The notes beneath the pieces are model-generated. The model was not told the origin of the DNA and did no database searches. It saw only the letters and a program-made list of their open reading frames with translations. The translations under genes and the position numbers were made by a program. A DNA stretch of 64,000 nucleotides, taken from Ligula intestinalis. Its lineage: Eukaryota > Platyhelminthes > Cestoda > Diphyllobothriidea > Diphyllobothriidae. The stretch lies in NCBI GenBank assembly GCA_036362985.1, contig JAYGXS010000010.1, forward strand, positions 5,105,382 to 5,169,381. Reading direction: 5' to 3'. This document shows, one piece after another, positions 32,346 to 45,200 of this stretch (the first letter of the stretch is position 1; each line of letters starts with the position of its first letter).

Positions 32346-34730
32346 GTCAACTCGCTCTCTTTCGGACTTCTACAGCGGCCGTCGAGTCAGGCTGACCTGA
32401 AAACCACTTGACCTACTTCCTTTCACGCACTTGCATCACCCGTTCCACAGTTTGGTGCACCGCATGTTTGCCAGTCAACCGCGAAGCCACTTGCATACCT
32501 CTAGGCTGTTGAAACTTGGTATTGCCTCCCCTTCCACTCTGTTTCGAATTACAGCTTTCGCCACTTCGCTGACACCAAAATGCTTGCAATTAGCGGTCAC
32601 CAACCTTCTCTCCGTTATCGGCGCAGTATTGCTCCTGTTCACGTCTACCGCCTTTCACGCTGGTCTTTTAAACAAATGGGAGCCCACAGGAACTGCCACC
32701 TGAAATCACATAAAAGCAACGCTCACTGCCTCTCTCACTAAAACATACACGCCCCCAACTCTGGTTTTGTCTGGCATGACATTGCTATGGAACAGGTGTT
32801 CTTGCCCTGTGTAGAATTCGGCAGATTAGCCGTCTCTCTTCTTTCTTGATCTTGTGTATCCATTGTTGAGGTTTGTCCATGGTTAATCCTTTCTATTTTA
32901 CTTAAAAGTACCGTTCTGTCTTGATAGGTGTTATCACCGGGTTCGAGGTATGCGTACCTGCTGGACACAGACTCAGAGAGGTTAAGGAGAGGAAACAGTA
33001 CTCAAAACGGATTGACCGTGCTAACAGGGTATTTTGCCGGACAAGCCAGTGCCCAAGAGGAGTCTCGTATTTGTCTGGATTGAAAGTACATGACAGCACT
33101 TAAACGTAGGGGCCAAACTGCGGGATCGACAGTGATGACCAAGGTACAGAGTACGTCGACCAAATTGATACTACTTTGCCGGATCGACATTATTCAAGAA
33201 ATATAGCGTATTTGTCAGGGGACAAACACATTTGGGCCAAATGCCCAAGGTAGAGGAATCAATAAAATCTGGCCAGAGAGAAATCAAATCTTCGCGCATT
33301 CACACCGGCTTTGTAAGTCAAGCCCTGGTAGTTGTTCTAGTCGCAAGTATGATGCAGCTGTAAAGAGGTTTAAAATTGCTCAGGTCAAAGCGAATTATGG
33401 TAGGAGCGAAGGGGAACTAGAATTGGAACTAGACAGGAGCATAGCTGAGATATGGAGAGACTAAGCAGGCAAACGTTTGACTATTTATTCCGAGCTTAGA
33501 GCTTAAGTAAAGGACCCAAGGTGGTTTTGGAGGTAACTAAGCGTTAAGTGGTGAAAGCTAGAGAAAAAGTGTTGTAACCGAGTGTAGCTAGGCGCGAAGC
33601 GGAACTAGAACTTTTGCTTCCTGATACCAAGCGAAGAGCGGATACTACGAGAGCAACAGTGAAGGGCCTGGAGGTAGATCTCAAAAGGCCTCATATAGAT
33701 GCATATTTAGACGGGTCAGGTGATGGGGACTGCCTTCTGCAGATAATGACATGAATATAGACACGGATTTGGATGGGGATGCCGGTTCCAAGAGTGGTGG
33801 CATTAGCGAAATGGGCTGATACAAGGAAAAGAGTCTCATTCACCATGGAAAATAAGCAAATCGGAGTCGCCAGATTCTGTTGGCGATGTTCCCCAGGTTA
33901 TTTTTCGTGCTCACCTGTTTTCGTCGCCCCACTCTGCGGCCACTCCTAGTAATCCATCAAGTATCTCTTAAACTTCGGCTAATTTTGCGCACGTGTGACA
34001 CACAGTTACGGTCGGGTCACGTTAACCACACCGGTTTGAATGGCGTTGATCACGTCTAGGATTCTGCCCATCGTGCGAGCTTAAGTACACTGAATACTAC
34101 GTATTATCAATGTTTATCCCCTGTTCCCACAGTTGCATTGACTTAGCATGAGCCAGTTGACATTGAAAAGGCTTTAGTAGTTGAAAACCCAACACTGCAC
34201 GCAGAACCATCTACCACGAAATTTACATCTTTGTGGTCACACTTGAGGGGTAAACGCCACGACGAGCTCACAGACTGTAAGGCCAGCATACCAAGTTGAA
34301 ATGATATCGTGAGACAAAACCTACATGGAGTGCTTCAGTCCCCTTCAGAAATGTTGAGTGACGTAGCATGAAATGGCTTAACCAAAGCAAGAAATAAATA
34401 ATTTAAAAACACTTCTTTCTTGTCCAGCTCTTAAAATGCAAATGCCAATCCAAAACGTACGGTAAGGAAAAGTTCGTGCACACATATAGTCGCAGAAATC
34501 ATACCTGAAACTTGTATTGCAGACATCTGTCTACCGAAAGCAGTAAAAAGGTGGACGTCTCGATCGTTTGGAAGGGAGTCAAAATAAGTTTGCCTCATAT
34601 ACTATCAATAGTCAGCCCAGCTTGATGACAGTCTTGCCTGGCCACCGATCATGGACGCTCGCTGGGTGCCTTATAAATCAGCCCGGATGAAGTTTAGGAT
34701 GCGCGTAAGCTTATAGTCCGGTCTGTTATT
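32346..34730. other. No gene recognised; possible coding fossil at 33350-33475
   Basis: Most of this stretch shows nothing. At about 33350-33475 (plus) a frame reads YDAAVKRFKIAQVKAN, RSEGELELELDRSIAEI and stops. Its heptad-like Leu/Ile spacing looks like a coiled-coil fragment of a dead ORF, but no family is recognised and the neighbouring sequence adds no support. Confidence 0.35.
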
Positions 34731-34734
34731 CTTG

Positions 34735-34925
34735 GGATGTATGAGTATGAGTGCTAGAATAAGAACTCGTAGCAGTGGTGCATTAACTTTAGCGGCAGTA
34801 TCCTACCTATACACAATAAAACATAACACATCTTTGGTGGACAGAGGTGCTAGGGCCTCAGACATGGATTTACCCAGAATAGAACAAACCCAGATTCACA
34901 CTCCCTATGGGGATCAAGGGAATAT
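34735..34925 (+). repeat. Dispersed repeat Y, partial copy 1
   Basis: GCGGCAGTATCCTACCTA, then GTGGACAGAGGTGCTAGGGC, CTCAGACATGGATTTACCC and AGAATAGA follow the order of blocks found at 35200-35345 and 45080-45200. Unknown class. Confidence 0.5.
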
Positions 34926-35169
34926 GAGTAGACGTTCTGTAAAGTCCAACCTACAGGCATACTGTAGTAGGTCTATAGGTAGTTTTTGGACAGAAAACTT
35001 TACGACATAAAGGCATTGTAGTAATTGTGATATTTTCTGAATAACGCTTTATTCAACCCATGAGCTAAACATTTAACCTCATACAGATTGGGAGTGCATA
35101 CTAGGTGCCGAACTCTTACAAAGCACATACGGACCTTATTTTTGTGTACTATTTACTGGCCTCAGGAAG

Positions 35170-35430
35170 CATGATAACTATAATTAACACTAGCCAAGGC
35201 GCGTACTTCTAGCAGCAGTATCTGGTTAGAAGCCAAGTAAAACGAACATAACCTGATGGATAGAGCTGAGAGGGTTTGAAACCAAGGCAAGCTCTGCTGT
35301 GCTCAGGGCCCCAAACATGTACTCACTCTGAATAGTTGAACTCCGGTTTCAAATTTCCTTGTTAATTATGAGCCTCAGCGTTGACTTCAATCAATGTCAC
35401 CGCTGGCAAATGTAAGTACCAGTTATAACA
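35170..35430 (+). repeat. Dispersed repeat Y, copy 2
   Basis: TAGCAGCAGTATCTGGTTAG, GATGGATAGAGCTGAGAGGG, GGAAACCAAGGC-like text, the CTCAGGGCC block, ATGTACTCACTC, then CAGCGTT..ACTTCAATCA match 45060-45290. Confidence 0.65.
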
Positions 35431-36273
35431 CACAGCTACATTGCTAGCTAATGGGAAGTCGTAGAAATTTGAAACACCAATGCACTGAGTGCGCAATGAA
35501 AGGGCTCCTTAGGCCTTAAATATACAATTTATATATAAATTATTGAGATACTGATGTGAAAAAAGGAACTTCACAAGCGCAAGCCTTTTTTTCAAATAAA
35601 CTGAATGACTGGCTTGACTAGGCGGGAGAAATTAGTCACTAATAGTCACTATGAGAGCCATACAACTTTAGGCGAATATTCTGCCTCCACTACTGTGAAC
35701 TGGTAATTTCCAATGGAGTTGGAAGCCTACGCGACGTGACTGCTGGTAAGGTTGATATAAGAGGATGACAAGCAGAATTAAAAAATAAATAGCGCTACTT
35801 AGCTCCACCAGAGTGATTGGGAGATTCTGGTAGCCAGATTTCAGATGAGATCAAAACACCAGGCGCACAATATTTCATCACAAGGGAACAACGTGACCGT
35901 CCAGAAGTACACACTTTTGACAGGCATCCAAGAGAACATCAGTGGGGCAGACAAAGGTCGTGCCGTTGATGTGGAAATGCAGTTCCATCCTGGTTCTGTT
36001 TCTGACAGCATGCAGTGAACAATAGGTTTCTCAGAAGTGCGACCATATAAAGAGCTCAGAAAAGTCGAGATATGTGCATAATGCTGCATTTTTAATTTTT
36101 TAAAGCTCTGTTTCTTGTTCTCCTTGAAACACCATACTGTCCAACAGTCCGAATAAACTTGGGGCACGAAGCTGTAACTGTGAAAACTGCCCCAATAGAC
36201 TTGGTCCAGGGGCTGTTGGAACAGCAGTGTCAGTTTGACCGGTGTTCTTTTCAGTTTTGATCGTGCTCTCAAA
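35431..36273. other. METAP1 upstream region, no promoter motif fixed
   Basis: A 150-codon minus-strand frame (35841-36293) overlaps the METAP1 start but has no recognisable domain. I cannot place a TATA box, initiator or splice-leader acceptor with confidence. Confidence 0.4.
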
Positions 36274-39200
36274 ATGCCCAATGTGTGTGTCACGCCAGAT
36301 TGTGGGAAGACAGCAACCTTACGGTGTCCTACTTGCGTGAAACTCGGAATAACTGGCTCGTATTTTTGTAATCAAGTACGGTTTATCAATTGGCTATTTA
36401 CATGCTTTAGGAATGCTTCAAAAAATACTGGAAAACACACAAAAACTTGCACCTTCTCGCTGGTTAGTTTCTTAATAACTTTTTAAAACAATATTAGAGG
36501 GAAAGATTACCTTGCCTGAAAGCGAGTATGACAGTGTGTTCAGTGGTTATCGTTTCACAGGCTCCCTTAGACCGGGAAAGAAGGTAATTACTTCATATGC
36601 CCACGTGAGTGGTTGCTCTTATTTAGTCTCCGTACCGAATAGTTCCTGAATCAATACCCCGACCAGATTACGCCGAAGCTGGTATTTGTGCCCAATCTTT
36701 TTATTTCTTCAGGCATCCCCTTATCTGAAAATGATGCCAAGAGATCGCATACAATCGTCACCTTGTCTGCCGAGGAAATGGAGGGCATGCGCATCACCGG
36801 AAGGGTAAGCACGAAGTTAGATCTTCTCTTTCATGATAAGACCACTTTATTTTAAAGATTTTTATTTCTCCTTCTAAAACAGTCTATTCAGCGAAGTTTT
36901 ACGACTCGAAATCATCCCTATTTTATCTCAGAAACACATATAGTCATTGCGGATTTGTCGCGAGGTTGAATGCAGTTTCACTTGGTCTCCCCCCTTAAAT
37001 TATTGATTTAACTTTAGTAAACTAATAACTAACACAATGTTTCGCTTTGTTAATTTTAGCTTGCACGCGAAGTCCTCGACGCAGCCATAAATGCTGTCGC
37101 TGTTGGAGTCACTACAGACGAAATTGATCGGATTGTTCACGAGGTATTCCTTTTTAATTATTTAGAGGCTATTCTTTTAATTTAATCCTTGAAGAAAGTT
37201 GTCAAGGCATAGTCGTTTCCTTGTATATTTATATACTGTCGTTGCCGCCCACCGAATCCAGTGTCGCATACTTTTATTAAACTGCGCCTGATCGAATCGT
37301 TAGGCCGTTACGCACCGAGACGCAAGTACTGTTTCAACTAAATGCCATTAGGAGAAAAAATATGTGCATTTTGTGTATACCCTGAGAAAATTTCTTAGGT
37401 TGTATCCTTCAAATTGAGGCCTCAGTAATCCTCTTAGGTCTGCTGCGGTCGAGGATGAGCGATTTACTATAACCACAAACACATTGATTGTTCCGTCTGA
37501 TGGGAGAAGGCAATCAGATATTGTTAGAGATCTATTGTGTATGCACTACAAGTTGCCGTGGGTTGACTGTTTGCTTGTGCGTAAACTATGCATACATACG
37601 GGAGCGTGCGAGCAGCGTTCGTATCAGCAAGCAGGAGCAAGTGTTGTTCATGTGATTGGTCAGGTCAAAGAGGCAACCTGGAGCGCATAAACACCAGGAA
37701 CCATGGGTGACAAGGCAGGCTATGCGCGCCAGATTGTGTGTTCTACAGGCGTGACCGTGAAGAGGCTGAGGTGAAATCTAGAGACTGCCTGTTATGGTGG
37801 AACGACTGTTGACTAGCAAGCTTGTCGTGGCCTTTGGGACGCCGGCGAAAAGGGGGACACGGAAGCAGCTGCTAGGTTAACCCTGGGAGCGTCTGTAGGT
37901 TGGCCGGCTTGCCGCTGGCATTGGGGTGCCAGAGAAAGGTCATCGTACGCCACGGCTGTAGCTGCTAATATTGTATCCGAAAAAAGCAATTTTCGTTTCG
38001 GCAGTCATTTTTTTACCGCTCGGGCGTTTGTGTCCCCGCGACAAGTCTGAAGAATTACAGCTTGGTGGTCTGTTATTCTATATTTTGCTATTGACGTTTG
38101 AGAATCTCCAAAGACTTCTTGCATTTCGACCTTTTAAATGCACGACTATTGATGCTTGTAACAACTTATTGATAAAATTTCGTTAATATGATGTTTTTTT
38201 CTCGTTTTACCTCAGGCCTGTATTGAACGTGAATGCTATCCCTCCCCACTTAACTACTTCAACTTTCCGAAATCCTGTTGCACGTAGGCCAACGAATCTT
38301 TCTCTTCATGTCTCCTTTATGCTCTGTGTAGTTCTATCAATGAGGTTATTTGCCACGGTATTCCCGATTCTCGACCTCTTTCCAACGGAGACATTCTAAA
38401 TAGTAAGTCCTTTTTCATTCGTGACCCTGTATATGGTACCCTACTATCTGTTAGTGGCGATTATCAACTATCAAGTCGTTTATTTTTTGCGTCATGCATG
38501 TCATTTAGGGTTGCATAAACTGTGCTGGTTGTGTATCTTTAGTTTCCCGTGCTATTATTGCAAAATAAATTACGTAAATAAGAATTATTTTGAAAGCAAG
38601 TTTTATGAGCCAAGCACTGATATCCTGTGCTTTGATGTTTAAGATCCGCGTCGCTCAAGGAATTTGTGTGCTATAAAATGTGCTAGAGATCACTTCGTCC
38701 AGCGGGAAGTGAAAATAACTTATCTACGCCGTGAGATCTGACTGCCATCAGCACATGTTCGATAGTACAAAGAAATAAGTCTGTTTTCACCAAAATGATC
38801 AACTTTTGTCAGCTGCGATAGCTTGCACATATCCGGTTTTCCCCAGAACAATCTGCCTATTGAAACCTGCCTTCTTTTAATGAAGTGTGAAGTCATTTTA
38901 AACCTAAAGAGTCAGCCTGTGGTTATGGAACGGTTCTCTGCCTTTCATGAGGATGAAATCCCCTCTCCCAGCCGTTGGTACTGCCATAGCTACTCTGAGC
39001 GAACGGCTGTTAACCCAGGGGGCCAAAATAAGGCGGCAGAATAGGTCATTCAGTTTTTTTATTTTTCTACTTAAACGCAGATACGTGTCTTTGAAAGTTA
39101 GTTCAGTTGTTAGTGATTGGAAAGTGTGCAATTATCCCAGTTATCAGTATTTAATGGCACAGTTTCTTGTGAGTTTTTATCGCTATATGATAGCTAGCCC

Positions 39201-42200
39201 TGGTTTTTATGCGAGGTATGTTTATCATCACAATCATTAGTTTATAAGTTTTGAGGTGTTCTGTTTCCGGAATTAATTTAAACAAGGTTACGAAGGAACC
39301 AGTGTTAACCGATGCCATCAGTTTTTGGGACCTAGTTTTAAACTGCGTATACATGTATCACCGGAAAGCATAGTACGGCAGTGAGCAGTATTCAGGACTG
39401 CAGAAGATAGAATGGGCTACTAGGTGCTAGGGTAGAAGGACTATCGTGTCAAATAAGATTGGACAAACCGAGCATGCTAGTTGAAAACCCGCATGGTGTG
39501 TGTGTCAGTGGCTAAGTTTGATGACGGAGGAGGCAGTCCCCAGTAGGGCAATTATTCAAGCTATGTTTTTGGGAATGAGCTTCGGTACAGTGCAAAAAAA
39601 ACCCACTTGGGGAAGTACTCAACTAGCTAATTTATTCAGTGTGCACAGGCTTATTTGTATGCGGTTCATTTCTTCACATTTATTTTACAAATTAGTTATT
39701 TGACAGTTCTTTTTTGACTATTTTCCCCTCTAGTCGACATCACAACCTACTTCGGAGGTTTCCACGGTGATGTGAACGAGACGGTTTTTGTGGGAGAGCC
39801 TGATGACAAAGCGATCCGTTTAGTGAGAAATACCCACAGATGTTTGGCAAAGTCAATGGATGCGGGTTAGTTTAATCACTTGAATAAAAGCCTTGCTTGA
39901 TTTGTTTGCAGTAGTTTGGCTACATGTTTCAGTTTCTTCTTGAGGTATGTATACCCTGTGTTATTTCTGTTCTAACCTTGCCTAAATATGGGGTAATTCA
40001 GGAGCCTGTTACGATGCCTGCATAAAATTCCATCGAAAGTCTAATCCAATCACAATCGGACGACGAGTGAACTGCTTTAGAGTTACGGTCCAGTAAATGT
40101 CAGACAAGCTGCCTATTTTATGTTTACCAAAACATATTCTGTATAAAGAGACAATAACAGTCTCCAGCTTTGATTTTCATTACTGTCCTAATTTTAACAC
40201 ACCGTATTTGTAGACCTCCACCGGCAATAATTTCGGTCAGGACAAGGCAACCGAAGCTCTGAATGCCGGATTGCTTGCTCCTTGAGTTATATGTTCTGTC
40301 ACGTGTGCTATATGCTCATCCCGTCACCTGCTATCAGAAATGTTCCAAATGGTGTAGATTGCACTCGACTGTCGATTTCGACTATCTTCACCACGGTTTC
40401 AACGATTTAAGGCAACGCGGTGAGTCCCGCGAGGTAAGCAATGAAAGCAGACTCGCGGAGAATCTACCCCACTCTCTCGTCACTCTCACTGAGACCCGCT
40501 ATTCAAGAAAAAGCCAAAAAGTCCGAAGATGGGGGAGGGCGCAGACGGCTGGCGCGACCAACACTCAACAACACGCGCACCAACAGCACGTCTTTCTAGG
40601 TAGGCTCCCGACTGGGAGTGCTATAAAGGCCGCATTAAGAAGGAGCCATTGAATCTGACTTTCAACCCGCAGACAGCCACTACACACGCTGGGTCGACTG
40701 CCGTATCCAAGTTATCCCGTTAACTGGTAACCCTCCAAACCACGGCTTTTAGCGTACCGTGATAGTTTGAGTATAGTGAGGAAAGAAATGCACTGAGGGT
40801 TGACCTCACTTTCTCTCCCCCACCGCTTGCAACTGCCGGGCTCTCGGTCGCCTGAGGTGGAATGGGCGCAGTTCTGAAAAGGAAAACAAAATCTGAGATG
40901 AGCACTTTAGAGCAGGAGATGCTTGGATCAAACGCAGACATTTGGCTTGGCCTGTGTGCAGCCCGCTCAGACGCTGACAGAGGTCGACCGCTCAGTACAC
41001 CTTCCAAACTATCACGCTGCGTTAAAAGCCGTGACTTGGCAGGTTGCCAACTGACGGAATAAATCTCGGACCGCGTAGTCAGCCCTACGTGTGTGTGTGT
41101 TTGTGTGGCTGACTGGCTGAGCGTCAGGCTGCAATGGCACTGTGGCACTGCCATTCGGCTTAGATCCTAGCCAGGTTGTTGCACCTATTCCTGGCCAAGT
41201 TCAGGCTCTGACAAGTGGTGCATAGTAGGACGTGTAATGCGGAAGCTCAGGCTTCGACCTACTGTCCGGTCTTGCATTTTTACGATGATCGTCAAGTAGA
41301 GGCTTTGATCATGTATGCGCGGGGGGGGCGGGGGGGGAACGGAGGTCCAGACAGTGTGAGATGGGATCCGGGCCGCTGCTTGGATGTCATGTTTAAACCC
41401 TGGTTAGGTGTTTGTTGTGCTACGCTTAAGCGCGGTATTTGCCGTGCCCACTGTTAGAAGCCTAGTCTAACGGAATGCCAGCATAACCTTGCAGACTGTC
41501 CTCAAGTGCCGTGTCTGTGGCCGACTGTCACAATGATTCCTTTGTCATTGCGGACCGCCGCAAGGTCTTCGCTGTGACTGCACCCATGCGATGACCTTGA
41601 AAGTCTAGGCCGCACACACACGCGAGCCCACCCGCGTGCTCAACTGGTCGCAGTTTCTCAAGCGGGCCACTTAGATGCGCCACACGATAAGTGACCTTAT
41701 TCCAATGCGTCCAATCATACCGCGAGCGAACGCGCTTGACAATCCCTTATAAGTTACTGTCACACCTCAGACAGTGAGTTGTAACAGTGACTGACAATGA
41801 CACACCTCAGGCCCGAGCTTCGTCCCCGCGGCGGGACACTCAGCCCTGGACAACGCCAGCAGCACAATTGCCATCCGAGACAGCAACTCCGGGTTTTGTT
41901 CACAATAAACTCTCCTCCGGGTGGCTTCCACTTTGACGCCCTTCCTGTTGTGTAACCAGTTACTAAGTGGAGAAGAAATCAAAAGATGCCAGAATGTTAG
42001 GAACAATCTATTGTGTACACAGAAGAACGGAGAATAGATGGAAGAAATCTGACTTGGGCGAACATGACCAGTTAGGAGAGCCAGCCGGGACCAAGTGCTG
42101 GTTTGACAGCAGTCAGACCACTGAGCGGGGAGGGCAATTCACTCGTACAGGCTTGCTATTCGTCGCCGGTCCAGAAGGCAGGTTTTGCGGCAACTGTGAT

Positions 42201-45200
42201 TCAGGCTGATCCAGGCGTCGAGACTAGGGTCTGTGAGCTTTCGAGGGGAAAGTTCACTTCGACGCGGGCTATTCACACCACCACCAACAACAAGCAGTTT
42301 GTCACTTTTAAAAAATCCGCCACCTGCGCCCCAACTCCGACGCCGCCTCATATCTTCTTGATCTTGTCTTGAAACCGAGCATGGGAGGGGGGGGGCAAGG
42401 TGAGCGAAGAGAGAGCGTGCGGTGGCTGCAGCGCAAGTCTACTATCACCTAACACTAACTCACACACACATGATTAAGGCCTACCATCGGTCTACCACCG
42501 CACGAGTTCTGGTCCACAACCATCTCTCTCAATCGTTCGATATCCGGTCTGGTGCACGACAGGGCTGCGTCCTGTCGTCCATTCTGTTTAATTACGTCAT
42601 TAACTAGATTCTCGGCAAGGCCCTACATGAAGAGGACGGTGTTGAACTTGCACCCGGACGCCGGCTAACTGATCTTGACTGCGCCGATGATATTGCGCTG
42701 TTAGCCTCAAGCTTTGGTGGTCTACAGTCGGTAGTTTCGCGGTTAAATGAGATCGCTATGTTGGTTGGCATGTCTATAAATTGCGGAAAGACGAAGTTGT
42801 TCTCGAGCTGCATCCCTGACCAGGAGAAGGCACCCCTGGAGATTAATAACCGTCAACTTGAAGAAGTAGACAGCTTTAAATACCTCGGGGCAAGGCTGCT
42901 ACCGAATGGGCGAAGCAGGGACGACATTGTCCCCCTTATCGATGCTGCTCGCTGGGTTTTCTCAATCCTTCGAAGGCGCCTATGGATCCGACGTGACATC
43001 TTCATCGCCACGAAGATTCGTGTATACCGTGCATCCATCCGGTCAGTCCTCCTCTATGGATGTGAATGCTGGGCTGCGCGCGCTGAAGATGAGCGAAGAC
43101 TGGAGGTTTTTGACCACCGGTGCCTGAGGACGATCCTGCGGGTTAAGTATAGCGTCTTCATCTCAAATGAGACTGTCCGCATCCATTGCGATCGTATCAC
43201 GAGGATATCTCAGGCCATTCAAGAAAGGCGACTGAGGTGGTTTGGACACGTTCTCCGTCGTCCGCCCTACGAGCTTTGCTATGCTACCCTCGACCCACCA
43301 CCGCAGCCCACATGGAGGCGCCGAAGTGGGGGGCAACTGAAAACTTGGCTCGACACCGTCCGTCAGGACATGGAAGCAGTTCTTTGACCTTATATCTTCG
43401 GTCTGCGTCGCTGGAGAAGAGACTGGATGGAGCTTTCCAGATCGTCTGCCGCCAATCGCCACGCATGGAGACGTACTGTTCGTGACATCATTGAGGCCGG
43501 CTAGATCAGGCATGATCACAGCCGTAACAAGTACAAGTACAGGAGTCTTTAGCCTGCTGAAGCAGGCGGGGGACATTGTCAGATCCGTCGGTCGACCTGT
43601 CGGTTGGCCGACAATGCAAATAAGTCCGAAAGCACCTTGTCAGCCAGCTCGCCGTGCAACTGCCTGCGAGGATTGTTCGGCGGATTGCGCGGCCGGTATA
43701 TCGTCCTTCGGAGCGTTTAAGTAGTGGCACCCCACTGGGGTGGAGGTAAGCCTGTACGCTAACATTTCCACGCGTCGCTTGCTCTATTTAATGACAGATC
43801 GTTTTTTTTCTCACTCATTCTACCCATTCCAACTGGCACCATTCGAACACCAGCCGATTGCCCAAGCGTTGAAAGGCATAACTGCCCTCTGTAAACATTC
43901 ACACACGTATTTAGTAGACTCATTAATCGTCCTAAACAGCCATAGCAGTGACTATTTTTCTGCCTCATCCATAATCATGACTTCCTTCCTTCCTTTCTTC
44001 CTCCGTCTCTAGTTGCTGTTGGCGTGAAGTACCGGGACATGGGAGATGTCATCTCGCACCAGGCCAATGCCGGCGGCTTCTCAGTTGTGCGGACATACTG
44101 TGGCCACGGCGTACATCGGCTCTTCCACTGCCCTCCAAATATCCCTCACTACACCGGTAATTTGCTCTCGCCCCACTGTTGTGGCCTTTATCCCTGACTC
44201 ACCATGCCCCCCCACCTGCTGTGTCATCATTGTGTATTTTGCGTCCGCGTGCTAGGTGACGTGGCCTCATGCAACCTCAGTCAGCTTTACGCGCGTGCTA
44301 TCAAAGAGAGAGAGAGAGAGTCCGGTCAAGTCCTTAGGCCCACACAATCAGGGGTTTCCAACCGATAACTCGATTCTACTTTGGGCTGCGGAGAGCCAGT
44401 CTGTAATGGCTCCTAAATGCAGCCTTGATGACGATTCACTCTTCTGGCACTACAAGGTATTGTAGCCCAGTGTATTCGGACCCAACTAATAGGTAGAAGA
44501 AGGCAAGGGGCGGTCCTGAAAGGCAATGGCTTTATTCAACCGTACACAAAGACTGGGTGAGTCCCAAGAAGTAATTCAGAAGGAGCACATGTGATCGCTG
44601 GGACCAGAACTTTATTCGTCTGTCCTTTCCAGACCTATTGGGCATCCTGCATCGGAGACACCAGCAGAAACGGCTACTCTGCGCAGAGGGAATCGCGGTA
44701 TTTGTAGGACACAGTCGCTATGACAGATAGTATTACCGGCAAAGACAGGGGAGACTGGAATGGCCATTTCTAGCTTGTTAACCGTCATCAGCCAGTCATA
44801 CCCAGACCCAAGTGGCGCGTCCCACCCGAGCCTTGAACTCGCGATCTCTTTGATCAGAGTGCGTTTGGCGCTAACTACATCTGCTGTCACTGTAATCTAC
44901 CTCTCACCTTCTGTACCCACCTGTTGGTGCACTTGGTGGACTTAATCGAAATCGATGGTCGAACATGCAGTATAGTTAGCAGACGCTGGCCATATCATAA
45001 TATACTAGTGACTGGTCTTAGTATTTATGGTTACGGGAATTAGCACTTTAGCATAGGTAGGTACTAGGAGTAGCAGTATCCTAGTCCTCGTAGTCCAACT
45101 CCTAGTAGAAACCGACACAGTCCAGGAGGATAGATTTGAGAGGGCGGAAACCAAGGCCAGCCCTAACGTGCTGAGGGCCTCAAATATGTATTTACTCGAA

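Noticed and set aside
35841..36293. 150-codon minus frame overlapping the METAP1 start
   Set aside because: No recognisable domain, poor codon pattern, and it lies over a well-supported exon.
40263..40652. 129-codon plus frame in METAP1 intron 9
   Set aside because: No motif, no splice-site support; intronic repeat sequence is more likely.
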